A stretch of DNA of 64,000 bases from Burkholderia contaminans (GTDB lineage Bacteria > Pseudomonadota > Gammaproteobacteria > Burkholderiales > Burkholderiaceae). Position numbers and translations under genes: made by a program. Shown here one piece after another: positions 18,654 through 27,455 of the stretch (position 1 is its first letter; each line of letters starts with the position of its first letter). The DNA is taken from assembly GCF_029633825.1 (NCBI RefSeq), contig NZ_CP090640.1:1550001-1614000 (forward strand), given 5' to 3'. Below the pieces are notes generated by a model, which saw nothing but the letters and a program-made list of their open reading frames with translations, made no database searches and was not told the origin of the DNA.

Positions 18654-18720
18654 GTGAACCTTCTCTTGTCGACTTCGTTTCTTTACGCGAAGCGCTAGCC
18701 TGGCACCCGAGTGGCTAGCC
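18654..18720 (-). pseudogene. Fragment related to the DNA-binding-like gene at 19972-21132
   Basis: On the minus strand this short stretch encodes RLALRVKKRSRQEKVHL, which matches KLTFRVKERSRQEKVPL inside the gene at 19972-21132 on the same strand. The similarity is lost outside about 60 bp. This looks like a remnant of a second copy left after deletion. Confidence 0.5.
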
Positions 18721-18953
18721 TTAGGGTAGGCATGACGTCCAGTGGGCCGTACGAGGCCACTGCGGCGACGGAGAAGACTTCCGCGAGTAAGAATCGCGAG
18801 CTCGCGGAACGGCGCTAGGGGTTCTTTCGGAAAGGCACTTTCCCGACCGTGAGCTAGTATTACTTGACACTACGGGGCTCACATGGCGGCTGAGCCGCTC
18901 GGCGCGACGTGAGAAAAAAGTCACGTCTATCCTGGCTGCGGCGCAACGTCCCT

Positions 18954-19841
18954 ATGTCAATGCGTGAGCCGCGCTGGTTCGTTACGTTGGCGAGCGCCAT
19001 CTGCCTGAATTTCACCTTGACGGCATGCGACCAACGGCCACCTCCCGACATCGCGAGCACGGCCTCTGCACCGGAATTGACAACGGCATCGAAGGCCCCA
19101 TTGGCGCTGCCCGCCGACGGACTCGACGATGAAACCATCGCGAACTATCTGCATGCTGCGATGGACTACAAGCGGCCGGACGAGTTCTCCAAGGGCTTTA
19201 ACGACGCCGCCTTGGTCGGCCGGCACTTCAAGATTTACATTCCCGCAGACAAGGAAGGCGAGCGAGGGCCGACGTATTCCTACGATGCGGACAAAGAGCA
19301 ACTCACTCTCACTGTTCGTCCGGCCTATAGTGTTAGCTCTCTTGACTATCTCACCTTCGTGCGGGAAGTGTCGTACGGAGCGCCCAAGCTGGAATCCAAT
19401 GCATACAACGTAACCAAGGAGGTCACACCGGTCTCATACCGGGTCATTGGCATAGGCGCCGTGGCGGGCACGTACATGGGCGTCTTTCCGAAAGATAGCT
19501 ATTCGACGAAAGACGCCATCGTTTATCGCGACCTCACCAAAACGCTCAAACTCTCTCCGGATGCAGCCAAGAGAGCCATCGAAGGCCTGACGATGGAGGT
19601 CGAAGGTACGGTTACCAAGGACCGCAATGGCCATGCGATTGGCTGCATGGCAAGCACTCGAGGCGCCACGGTCGACCACTTGTATGAGGAAGATTGGCTC
19701 CAGTGCGTGCTGCTGGCGAAGCTCACGCACATCACCGTCAGCTCGCCAAGTGCGGGCGTGCTCGCTCAGTGGGGAGCGTCCGGTCGAGTCGAACACACCA
19801 AGGGCGTTAAAAAGGCTAGAGCCGTGGCGGCCACGGGGTGA
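18954..19841 (+). CDS. Predicted lipoprotein of unknown function
   Basis: About 295 aa from the ATG at 18954 (MSMREPRWF); the ATG two codons later is also possible. The N terminus has basic residues, a hydrophobic stretch (FVTLASAICLNFTL) and a lipobox LTAC, so the Cys would be lipid-modified and the protein anchored in the envelope. The mature part has no domain I recognise; it contains beta-rich stretches. It lies between the MPE-STAND gene and the minus-strand gene at 21132, without an obvious operon partner. An envelope lipoprotein among defence genes is unexpected and could be cargo unrelated to defence. Confidence 0.6.
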   Translation: MSMREPRWFVTLASAICLNFTLTACDQRPPPDIASTASAPELTTASKAPLALPADGLDDETIANYLHAAMDYKRPDEFSKGFNDAALVGRHFKIYIPADKEGERGPTYSYDADKEQLTLTVRPAYSVSSLDYLTFVREVSYGAPKLESNAYNVTKEVTPVSYRVIGIGAVAGTYMGVFPKDSYSTKDAIVYRDLTKTLKLSPDAAKRAIEGLTMEVEGTVTKDRNGHAIGCMASTRGATVDHLYEEDWLQCVLLAKLTHITVSSPSAGVLAQWGASGRVEHTKGVKKARAVAATG

Positions 19842-19971
19842 CGCCTGCCGAAATCGCTCGGGCGTCCGGTGAGCCGCTTTGGCTGCTCGCGTTGCAGTGA
19901 GCGGAGCGATGTTCGTGGTGTCAAGCATCCTGGATGTGGCTGGCACCGAAGAAGACGCGTGGTAACTCGGG

Positions 19972-21132
19972 CTACCGACTGCCGTATCGTGGTGGAACAT
20001 CGTCCACGGCATCCCAACGGGAATCGACGGTCGGGTCTAACCAGTCGGCCGCCCGCAGTATCCACGCTGCATCTACGACATCGTCCGACGCGGTCAGTTT
20101 TTTTGATTTGAACTCGGACGCCAGTGCTCGTAGCCGGTTGGCTCGCTCGAGCTTCAATGCCCATTCCTCGACCTGCTTCAAACGGTCCAGCTCTATCCGG
20201 CGAATTTCTTCAAGTCGTGCACGTTCCGCCTCCTTGGCCTCCGCAATGACTCGTTGTTCGGCAGCTATCTCTGCATTGACGGAATCTCGAATGACCAGAC
20301 GACGCAGCTTGCCAACAAATGCCTGAATCTTTGTCTCAATTGGAGCGCTTCGTGTATCAGCAGTGCTTGCTTCGGCGTAGCTGTGTCCGGGACGGAATAC
20401 TGATATTTCAAGTTCGTTCGTGGGGTGATAGATGGAGCGCTGGCTGTGCCAGTTGTATCCGAGCCGTTTGTTCTCAGCAGCTTGCTCTCGTGTGAGGGGA
20501 ACCTTCTCCTGCCGACTCCGCTCCTTTACGCGGAACGTTAGCTTGGCATCCAAGACAGAAACATAAGCGGAGTCCTCCTCGTTGCCCGCTGTAGAAAGTC
20601 GATAGCCTGCCGCCGACAATGTCTCCAGTAGCTGGTTTAGCACGAGGAGCGCGCGCAACGAGTTTTGCTCCGAAACGGAGATACGCATGAGCCCGGCGCC
20701 GTCGCAATAGGGCCAGTCTCGAGAATCTCGCTGTTTGCCCCCAAGCTTCTTCGCCATACGCTTGATGAGCGGCAGGCAATCATCGACCGAGGTACGAGGT
20801 GCGACAACCGGTACTTCGGGGGCGTGAGCGGCATCCTCATCAATCCTAGCCTGAGTGCGCGTCGAACGTTCATCGTCGAGTGTGTTTTTATATATGGTGC
20901 GCTGGTACGTTGTCGGCCCTTTCGTCGGCGCCAAGGATGGCTTCTTAACAGTCTGACCGGCGGCGACTTTTGCCCAGTAACCCACGGGTGGAACGGGTAT
21001 GTTGAGGTTGACGCATATCTTTCGAAGACCGACGTCGGAGATTTGATACCTCTTCGCCACCTTGCTGACAGGTTCAGACCAAATTTCCTCGTAGAGCTTT
21101 TCGCGTTCGAAATTTTGAGTTTCTGATGGCAT
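19972..21132 (-). CDS. Hypothetical protein with N-terminal helix-turn-helix-like region and coiled coil
   Basis: About 386 aa from the ATG at 21132 (MPSETQNFEREKLYEEIWSE). The first 60 residues read like a helix-turn-helix (VSKVAKRYQISDVGLRKICV) followed by PVGYWAK, a pattern seen in a widespread family of island hypothetical proteins. A middle region with beta strands precedes a charged coiled coil (around residues 290-345, rich in E, R and A). The C terminus ends in a Trp-rich segment (AAWILRAADWLDP). It is a single gene, with a 60-bp paralogous fragment at 18654-18720. Function unknown; DNA contact is inferred. Confidence 0.65.
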   Translation of the reverse strand: MPSETQNFEREKLYEEIWSEPVSKVAKRYQISDVGLRKICVNLNIPVPPVGYWAKVAAGQTVKKPSLAPTKGPTTYQRTIYKNTLDDERSTRTQARIDEDAAHAPEVPVVAPRTSVDDCLPLIKRMAKKLGGKQRDSRDWPYCDGAGLMRISVSEQNSLRALLVLNQLLETLSAAGYRLSTAGNEEDSAYVSVLDAKLTFRVKERSRQEKVPLTREQAAENKRLGYNWHSQRSIYHPTNELEISVFRPGHSYAEASTADTRSAPIETKIQAFVGKLRRLVIRDSVNAEIAAEQRVIAEAKEAERARLEEIRRIELDRLKQVEEWALKLERANRLRALASEFKSKKLTASDDVVDAAWILRAADWLDPTVDSRWDAVDDVPPRYGSR

Positions 21133-21400
21133 GCCAGTCCCTCGATGTCTTTCGGAAAACCGGGTGTCAAGGCTGTGTTCGAAGCGCATCCCCAGACAGC
21201 ACAAGGGAGGCTAGAGTAGTCTCAGAGGCCGGCGGATTACGGCTTGCCCGCAAATACAAGCTCGTCGACCTGTTCGTACACTTCTGCGCGTCCTTTCGAC
21301 GACGGATTCTGAGCTGGGGAACCTTCGCTGAAGCGATGTGCTACCGCTTTTGGCACTGTTCAGCGGTGGAGCGATGTGGCGCCCCATATTTTGAAATACC

Positions 21401-22059
21401 CTAGCGTCGATATCGCTCGACGTACTCCTGGTACTCACGCAAGGCCCTCATATGGCCGTGCATCGGTTCTTCCGCATGACATCCTATACAGAGCACCTCG
21501 AGATTTGAGTCACGGTTGTCGTACTTCTGGCCATTTCGATGGTGGACATGTAGAAATTTTGAATCCGTTTGTCGGAGCATTGTGTTGCACGCGGCGCATC
21601 GATAGCCTCGTTGCCGTTTGGTACGTTCCGATATTTCGTTCCAATCCTGCGAATAGACATTGAGCGGCGCTGTATCGGAGGAGTGCACTGGTTTGACTGC
21701 CATCAGGTCGCGCGGGTATTTCTTGAAGAAATCTGGAAGGGAAAATTTGGAAACAAGGGTGAGACGTCCATCGCGTGGCATCTTCATGTCGAATCCGTTC
21801 CAATGGATTTCGTCCAGACAGTTTTGACATACGTTCAATCTGACGTGCTGGGTCTTTACGTCACTCTCGATGACGTTGACCTGAAATCTCCCGCTGTCTC
21901 CATTCGCCACAACGTATCGGTCAAATCGAGCGTTCCGGCGCATCTTATCGAGAGTTCGGCAATATGCGAGATGGTAGCGGGGCATACTTTCCTGATGGCC
22001 GATTGACATGATGTCCCTGATGTACAGCAAGACGCGATATCCCTTGTACGCGAGCGTGC
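21401..22059 (-). pseudogene. zorE: zorE, 3' part (HNH nuclease domain), split by IS21-family insertion
   Basis: C-terminal portion of a Zorya type II HNH nuclease. The catalytic region is visible: CAAC, then LHVHHRNGQKYDNRDSNLE, then CIGCHAEEP, the zinc-finger HNH layout. A second Cys pair lies earlier (NVCQNCLDE). An apparent ORF start upstream falls inside the IS and is an artefact. Joining at one copy of the 7-bp target duplication restores an in-frame 282-aa protein with the 5' piece at 24757-24953 (DGTLA then YKGYRVLLYIRD). The nuclease cannot be made from its own start, so Zorya here is predicted defective unless the HNH part is expressed from an IS promoter. Confidence 0.85.
22053..22059. 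repeat. Target-site duplication, left copy
   Basis: AGCGTGC at 22053-22059 is repeated exactly at 24757-24763 immediately outside the two IS ends. Removing the IS and one copy restores the zorE frame, which confirms the insertion boundaries. Confidence 0.92.
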
Positions 22060-22342
22060 TGCGTATTTCGGCGAGCGTGATCAGCGATTTCGGTTGAACG
22101 TGATCAGTGGTTCCGATTGATGGTGATCGGTCGTTTCGGTCGAAGGTGATCACTTATCACCGGTTTCCGAAACGAGCGATCATCTTGCCGAAGCGGGTGA
22201 TCACGTTCCCGGAATGAGTGATCAGCGAACCGAAACAGCTGATCACGCGACCGAAACGGGATAGCCGTTCCGGCTCGGCGGTGGTGTTGCGCATGTGATC
22301 AACGACGGGCGTTAGCCTTGATCCTTTTTAGGGGACAGGTTG

Positions 22343-23893
22343 ATGCCGGCACATCGGATGAGCATGCGCAAACTGAAGGAAGTACTGCGGCTGAAGTGGG
22401 CGTGCGGCCTGTCGCACCGCCAGATCAGCCGCGCGATCGGCATCAGCGTCGGCGCCATCTCGGCATACGCCGCCCGCGCGAGCGCGGCGGGCCTCGACTG
22501 GGCTACCGTCGAACCGCTCGCCGACGACGAGCTCGAGATCAGGTTGGACCTGCCGGAGGAAACCGCGGTCCCGACCCGCCGGGTCGAACCGGATTACGCG
22601 GCGATGCACCGCGACCTGCGCCGCAAGGGCGTGACGCTGCAACTGCTCTGGGAGGAGTACGTCGAGGCTCACCCAGGCCAACGCACCTATCGCTATACGC
22701 AGTTCTGCCAGCGGTACAAGGACTGGGCTGCGGCGCTGAAGCGCTCGATGCGCCAGCAACACCGCGCCGGCGAGAAGCTGTTCGCCGACTTCGCCGGGCA
22801 AACTGTGCCGATCCTCGGTCGCGACGGCGGCATCGCGTTCAAGGCTCACGTGTTCGTGGCCGTCCTCGGCGCCTCGAACTACACCTATGCATGTGCGACG
22901 CGTTCGGAGGCCATGCCCGACTGGATCGGCAGCCTGATCGACGCGTTGGAATTCTACGGCGGTGTCCCCGAGCTGCTGGTGCCCGACAACCCCAAGGCAT
23001 TGATCGCCAAGGCGGACCGGTACGAACCGGTGCTGGGCAACACCACGCAGGACTTCGTGAACCACTACGCGACCGCCATGTTGCCGGCGCGGCCGCGCAA
23101 GCCGCAGGACAAGGCGAAGGTCGAGGTCGGCGTGCAGATCGTCGAGCGCTGGATCCTCGCACGGCTGCGCAACCACCGCTTCTACAGCCTGGCCGAGCTG
23201 AACAAGGCGATCGGCAAGCTGATCACCGACCTGAACCGGCGTCCGTTCAAGAAGCTCGACGGCAACCGCCGCGAATGGTTCGAGCGGCTAGACCGCCCGG
23301 CGCTGCGCCCGTTGCCGACACGCCGATACGAGATCGCGACCTTCGTGAAGTGCCGCGTCAACATCGACTACCACGTCGAAGTCGATCACCACTATTACAG
23401 CGTCCCGCACAGCCTCGTGCGCCAGGAAGTCTATGCCCGCGTGACGCGCCACGGCGTCGAGATCTTGCACCGCGGCAAGCGCGTTGCCGCCCACGCCCGC
23501 AGCCGACTCCGGAACAAGCATACGACGTTGCCTGAGCATATGCCGGCGGCGCACCGCGCCCACATGGAATGGACGCCAGGCCGGTTGTTGAACTGGGGCG
23601 CCTCGGTCGGTCCCGGTGCCGAGGCGATCGTCAAACATCTGTTGACCAACCGGCCCCATCCCGAGATGGGGTACCGTGCCTGTCTCGGACTGCTGTCGCT
23701 CTCGCGCAAGTACGGCAAGGAACGGCTGGAAGCCGCCTGCCAGCGGGCGCTCGTGATCGGCTCACCGACCCGCCGCTCCGTGCTGTCGATCCTCGAATCC
23801 GGCCTGGACCGACAGCCGATGCTCCCGATTCCGCCCGCCGAATGGCATTCGCCCGATCACGAGAACGTGCGCGGGCCCGAGTATTACCACTGA
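22343..23893 (+). CDS. istA: IS21-family transposase IstA
   Basis: A 516-aa DDE transposase from the ATG at 22343 (MPAHRMSMRKLKEV), preceded by GGGGAC. The N-terminal helix-turn-helix (CGLSHRQISRAIGISVGAISAY) binds the IS ends. The catalytic core contains the DFAG motif after LF (first Asp near 135), an LVPDNPKAL block with the second Asp, and a later Glu in the KAKVEVGVQIVERWI segment. Length and motifs are as expected for a full IstA. It overlaps nothing and is followed 15 nt later by istB. Confidence 0.93.
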   Translation: MPAHRMSMRKLKEVLRLKWACGLSHRQISRAIGISVGAISAYAARASAAGLDWATVEPLADDELEIRLDLPEETAVPTRRVEPDYAAMHRDLRRKGVTLQLLWEEYVEAHPGQRTYRYTQFCQRYKDWAAALKRSMRQQHRAGEKLFADFAGQTVPILGRDGGIAFKAHVFVAVLGASNYTYACATRSEAMPDWIGSLIDALEFYGGVPELLVPDNPKALIAKADRYEPVLGNTTQDFVNHYATAMLPARPRKPQDKAKVEVGVQIVERWILARLRNHRFYSLAELNKAIGKLITDLNRRPFKKLDGNRREWFERLDRPALRPLPTRRYEIATFVKCRVNIDYHVEVDHHYYSVPHSLVRQEVYARVTRHGVEILHRGKRVAAHARSRLRNKHTTLPEHMPAAHRAHMEWTPGRLLNWGASVGPGAEAIVKHLLTNRPHPEMGYRACLGLLSLSRKYGKERLEAACQRALVIGSPTRRSVLSILESGLDRQPMLPIPPAEWHSPDHENVRGPEYYH

Positions 23894-23908
23894 CCCAAGG
23901 AGGTCGCA

Positions 23909-24658
23909 ATGTTGATGCAGCAAACCTTAACCCAGCTCAAGTCCCTGAAGCTCGACGGCATGGCCCGCGCGTTCGAGGAACAAACGGCGTTGACCGCCAG
24001 CACCAGCCTGTCGTTCGAAGAGCGCTTCGGCATGGTCGTCGAGCGCGAGCTCGCCTGGCGCGATACCCGGCGGCTCGAACGGCTGCTGAAGTCTGCGAAA
24101 CTCAAGAATCCCCAGGCCTGCATTGAGGACATCGAATACCGGCAGAGCCGCGGCATCGACAAGAGCGTCGTCGCCGCACTTGCCGGTTGCGACTGGATCC
24201 GTAACGCGCAGAACCTCATCCTGACGGGGCCGACCGGCGCAGGCAAGACGTGGATTGCGTGCGCGTTCGGTCAGCAGGCCTGCCGACAAGGCTTCTCCGT
24301 GATGTACGTCCGCGTTGCCCGGCTGTTCGAGGAATTGAAGATCGCTCACGGCGACGGCAGCTTCACGCGGCGGCTCGCGCAGCTCGCCAAGATGGACGTC
24401 CTGCTGCTCGACGACTGGGGGCTGCAGGATCTCGATCAGGGTGCCCGAAACGATCTGCTCGAAGTGCTCGACGATCGCGTTGGCACGCGCTCCACGATCA
24501 TTACCAGCCAACTGCCATTGGAACACTGGCACGCTTGGCTTCAGGACCCGACGCTCGCCGACGCGATCCTCGACCGGCTCGTCCATCAGGCCCACAAGCT
24601 GCCGTTGAAGGGCGAGTCGATGCGAAAGACCAACGCCAAGCAGTCCTCCGCATCCTGA
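23909..24658 (+). CDS. istB: IS21-family helper ATPase IstB
   Basis: A 249-aa AAA+ ATPase of the DnaC/IstB type that assists IstA in strand transfer. Walker [10 protein letters not shown] is near residue 109 and Walker B VLLLDDWG near 165. The N-terminal part ([14 protein letters not shown]) is the typical IstB start. A strong ribosome binding site (AAGGAGG) lies 7 nt before the ATG. Full length. Confidence 0.94.
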   Translation: MLMQQTLTQLKSLKLDGMARAFEEQTALTASTSLSFEERFGMVVERELAWRDTRRLERLLKSAKLKNPQACIEDIEYRQSRGIDKSVVAALAGCDWIRNAQNLILTGPTGAGKTWIACAFGQQACRQGFSVMYVRVARLFEELKIAHGDGSFTRRLAQLAKMDVLLLDDWGLQDLDQGARNDLLEVLDDRVGTRSTIITSQLPLEHWHAWLQDPTLADAILDRLVHQAHKLPLKGESMRKTNAKQSSAS

Positions 24659-24756
24659 TCGTGATCACCTTCGCTATAATCCATTGACCGCGCAACACCA
24701 CCTTCCAAACTGATCACGTTCGCCGAAACGCCTGATCACCATCACCGAAATCCGCA

Positions 24757-24763
24757 AGCGTGC
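24757..24763. repeat. Target-site duplication, right copy
   Basis: AGCGTGC, identical to 22053-22059, directly flanking the right IS terminus. Confidence 0.92.
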
Positions 24764-24953
24764 CGTCGCTGAGCACTTCGACTTCGTCAAACTGAACGTC
24801 GACACCGTTGTTTTGGAGGCGTTCGAGGACAGGCAGTTCAATGTCGCGGAATTTATGGTCAGGAACAAAGCTGGCGGCAAGAGGCGCGCCCATCTCCTGC
24901 CGTAACGCGTTCAGCAAGCTCCAGTTGAGGAAATTAGGTAACTGAAAGCTCAT
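24757..24953 (-). pseudogene. zorE: zorE, 5' part, split by IS21-family insertion
   Basis: The first 66 or so codons of the Zorya nuclease gene, starting at the ATG (MSFQLPNFLNWSLL) that overlaps the zorB stop as ATGA. Reading continues into the IS end for about 13 codons before a stop, giving a short chimeric product without any HNH region. The rest of the gene is at 21401-22059. Confidence 0.85.
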
Positions 24954-25642
24954 TTCTTTGCCAGCTTCTCGGCAATGAGGTCCATCTTTTCGCTCGCGTT
25001 GGTAACGATGCGAAACTCGACGCGTTGATTCGCTATCTGCGATGCTGCGGATTGCGAATCCTGAGCCAGTGGACGTGACGACGAAAGTCCATTTGCTGTC
25101 ACGTGCTGAACGAGCCATTTCTCGTTGCCTTGCACCGCCGGAAGCGACAGCAAATATTCGAGCGCGCTTCGCGTACGTGCCTGAGATAGTTCCATGTTCC
25201 TGAAGTACGCGATTTTTTCGTCTGTCGTTCCTGTCCACAACGCGCTTGTGTGACCTTCAATGCGGATTTCCTTAACGGCGTCCTTGTATTGAGCGGATGT
25301 CAGCAACGCCACGTAACGTGGAAAAAACTGACCAAGTACCTGTTTGAAGCGCGGCCGCAATTCGGATGAGCCGGTTGCGAAAAGCACAGTTGGGTCATTG
25401 AAGCGAATGGTCATATCGCCGAGAATTTCAGCGTTCCATTGCTGCAGGTCCTTCGCAAACTCCTTCTGCAGGGCCAGTTGCATGTCACGTTTGGTGGTTT
25501 CGTACTCTTTCACGACCAACGTGGTCGTCTGCTCAACCCGGAGCATGAATGCTGCAGTCAGCAGCATGAACACCATCATCAGACCTGTCATCAGGTCCGC
25601 CATTGGTATCCAGTGAGATTGGTTGCTATGCTCGAAATCCAT
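24950..25642 (-). CDS. zorB: ZorB, MotB-like proton-channel subunit with OmpA-type domain
   Basis: A 230-aa inner membrane protein. One N-terminal transmembrane helix (MADLMTGLMMVFMLLTAAF, residues 14-32) carries the Asp16 expected to conduct protons. The C-terminal half is an OmpA-like peptidoglycan-binding domain (RIEGHTSALWTG, then LSQARTRSALEYL and NQRVEFRIV). It pairs with ZorA to form a flagellar-stator-like motor that senses phage entry and activates the effector. It starts 7 nt after the zorA stop and its own stop overlaps zorE (ATGA). Confidence 0.88.
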   Translation of the reverse strand: MDFEHSNQSHWIPMADLMTGLMMVFMLLTAAFMLRVEQTTTLVVKEYETTKRDMQLALQKEFAKDLQQWNAEILGDMTIRFNDPTVLFATGSSELRPRFKQVLGQFFPRYVALLTSAQYKDAVKEIRIEGHTSALWTGTTDEKIAYFRNMELSQARTRSALEYLLSLPAVQGNEKWLVQHVTANGLSSSRPLAQDSQSAASQIANQRVEFRIVTNASEKMDLIAEKLAKK

Positions 25643-25649
25643 TTCAACC

Positions 25650-26957
25650 TCACGCAGTGCCAGCTATGCGAACAACTTCTCTCAGGCGGTCCGTCAGCGG
25701 GGTATAGTCTGCGACGAACTTCTCTGATAGCGACGCGAGCTGACGCCCAAGCGTTTCGAGGCTCTTCGTGAGCTCCTCCTGCAATCCCTTGTCCAGGGTG
25801 ACAACGCTTTGGCGGACTGCGTCCATCGAGCGAACGAGCCCGTCATTTACCTCGGACTGGGATTTTCGAAGCGTGTCCGTCAGAAGCTGTTTCATTTCTG
25901 ATGACGAGGACTGCACCTGGACACCGAAATTCTTGACTACGTCGCCAACTTCCGCCTGCACCCTGGCCACACCTTGCTTCATCGATTCGGTCATTTCGTC
26001 GACCTTACGCGAGAACTGCGGCGTCACATCCTTCATTTGGGAAAGGACGTCGGCTATTGAACGTTGAGACTGGTCGATGAGCTGATGTTGCTGCGCCAGA
26101 CCTCTGACCGTGCCCTCGAGCGCTGTTGCTGTTTGAGCGAAGCTAGAAGCCCGGTCGATAAACAGTGCTAGGCCCGAAGATGCGCCCCTGAGGTCGTCTG
26201 CTGACGATTTCTGGAGCGCTTGCAGATTGTCGAGCTCTTCCTTGTACTGCTGCTGCCAGACGACGAGCTTTTCAACGGCTGCGTTGAGATGTTTGAAATT
26301 CTCGCCGAATTGCTCGTTGATTTGTGCGTTGAAGTCGCGAATCACTTCCTTCAGGGCCTCGATAAGAGCCTTCGAGCCGTCTTCCGACATCCGCTGCGCG
26401 AACGTGTCGAACGACGTCCGGAGCATACGAAGTTCGTCGCCTTGTTCCTGGCGCATCAATTTGAGCTGTGAGAGAAGGCTGCCTTGCTCGTTGCCCGACA
26501 GGCTGAGCTGTAGAGCGTGTGTCGCGGACACGACGTCGTCTAGGGTGGCCGCTTTCGGTGCGCCCGGTGCCTGCGGGATGGGGGTCTTCCAGAAATAGTG
26601 CCTCCCGCGGATAACTAATGAGCCAAACACGCCACTGACCGAAGCCCAAAAGGCGGTTTTCACTCCTTCCAGCAGGTGCGGTACGCTCTCCGACACATTC
26701 GATGCATCGAACTGCAGTAACGCCAGGGCAATACCGAGAAAACAACCGAAAATCCCAACGGTCGTCAATATTTCTGGGCCGTGAACAACGGAAAAGCGGT
26801 CGAATCTGACGAAGGCGAAGAATATTGTTAGGCATGTGTTCAACAATATGAAAGCAAGCGTCTGTTTGTCTGCCAGCACTGTGCCGATAGGACCACCCGC
26901 GAACACGTACGGCGCCCACGCGATTCCCGACAGGAGAAGGAGAGTTTTGGTTTTCAT
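25650..26957 (-). CDS. zorA: ZorA, MotA/ExbB-like motor subunit with long tail
   Basis: A 435-aa membrane protein with hydrophobic segments at about residues 4-20, 33-50, 63-83 and 98-116 (ILTTVGIFGCFLGIALALLQF, then AFWASVSGVFGSLVIR), matching the MotA/TolQ/ExbB stator fold. Residues from about 150 to the end form a long helical coiled coil, the cytoplasmic tail known in ZorA proteins and thought to carry the signal to the effector. It is first gene of zorA-zorB-zorE, the type II Zorya layout (HNH effector, no ZorC or ZorD). The frame is intact. Confidence 0.88.
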   Translation of the reverse strand: MKTKTLLLLSGIAWAPYVFAGGPIGTVLADKQTLAFILLNTCLTIFFAFVRFDRFSVVHGPEILTTVGIFGCFLGIALALLQFDASNVSESVPHLLEGVKTAFWASVSGVFGSLVIRGRHYFWKTPIPQAPGAPKAATLDDVVSATHALQLSLSGNEQGSLLSQLKLMRQEQGDELRMLRTSFDTFAQRMSEDGSKALIEALKEVIRDFNAQINEQFGENFKHLNAAVEKLVVWQQQYKEELDNLQALQKSSADDLRGASSGLALFIDRASSFAQTATALEGTVRGLAQQHQLIDQSQRSIADVLSQMKDVTPQFSRKVDEMTESMKQGVARVQAEVGDVVKNFGVQVQSSSSEMKQLLTDTLRKSQSEVNDGLVRSMDAVRQSVVTLDKGLQEELTKSLETLGRQLASLSEKFVADYTPLTDRLREVVRIAGTA

Positions 26958-27455
26958 ATTATGGGATATGGTCTCTGTATCCGGCGTGATGTCATGCGGC
27001 TTGCGTTAAATTAAACGCTCGTCGCCTTATGTCGTGGCTTGGTGCGCTCCTGGGCAATTATGCTCCCGGTGCTTTAAGCAAGCTATACGGTCCTTCTCCA
27101 AAGATAACGGATAGCTTTCGCCGACCTTGAGTCTGCACCTAGATGGTTGGACGGAACGTGTTTGTCGTGACCATCGAAAAGGCGGTTTCTTGCGGATGGT
27201 TCATACATCAACCTTTCCCCCGGAAGTCTAAGCTCTGGACTTGGCCCGTGGCGGTCCTTCATGCTACTTTCACTGCGTGTCGAAGCCCTGTACCAGCGCT
27301 CCGCCAGTATCAACACGGGCAGAAGTAACTACTGCACGCTGCATGTAATAACACGCTGCTAGACAAAAGGCAGTGCTGGAGCAGGATATCGACACACGTG
27401 TAGGGGAATTCACTTAAAACACCATAATCCTAAATGTTGTCGCACGGGGGACTCC
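26958..27455. other. Divergent intergenic region between zorA and rmuC
   Basis: About 500 bp with no convincing gene; short frames on both strands lack protein features. Because zorA and rmuC are transcribed away from each other, the promoters of both must lie here. No repeat or operator stands out. Confidence 0.45.

Larger units (their letters stand above)
22060..24756 (+). mobile_element. IS21-family insertion sequence, complete, 2697 bp
   Basis: Bounded by a perfect 7-bp target duplication. The imperfect terminal inverted repeats start TGCGTATTTCGGCGA (left) and TGCGGATTTCGGTGA (right, complement), each followed by GTGATCAG. Several further copies of the TTTCGG and GTGATCA blocks in both orientations follow in the left 200 bp, the multiple transposase binding sites typical of IS21 elements. 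It carries istA and istB, both apparently intact, so it may still be mobile. Confidence 0.92.

Noticed and set aside
22318..23535. 405-aa plus frame and several minus frames over istA
   Set aside because: Arg/Pro-rich shadow translations of istA in a GC-rich gene; istA itself has clear motifs and a ribosome binding site.
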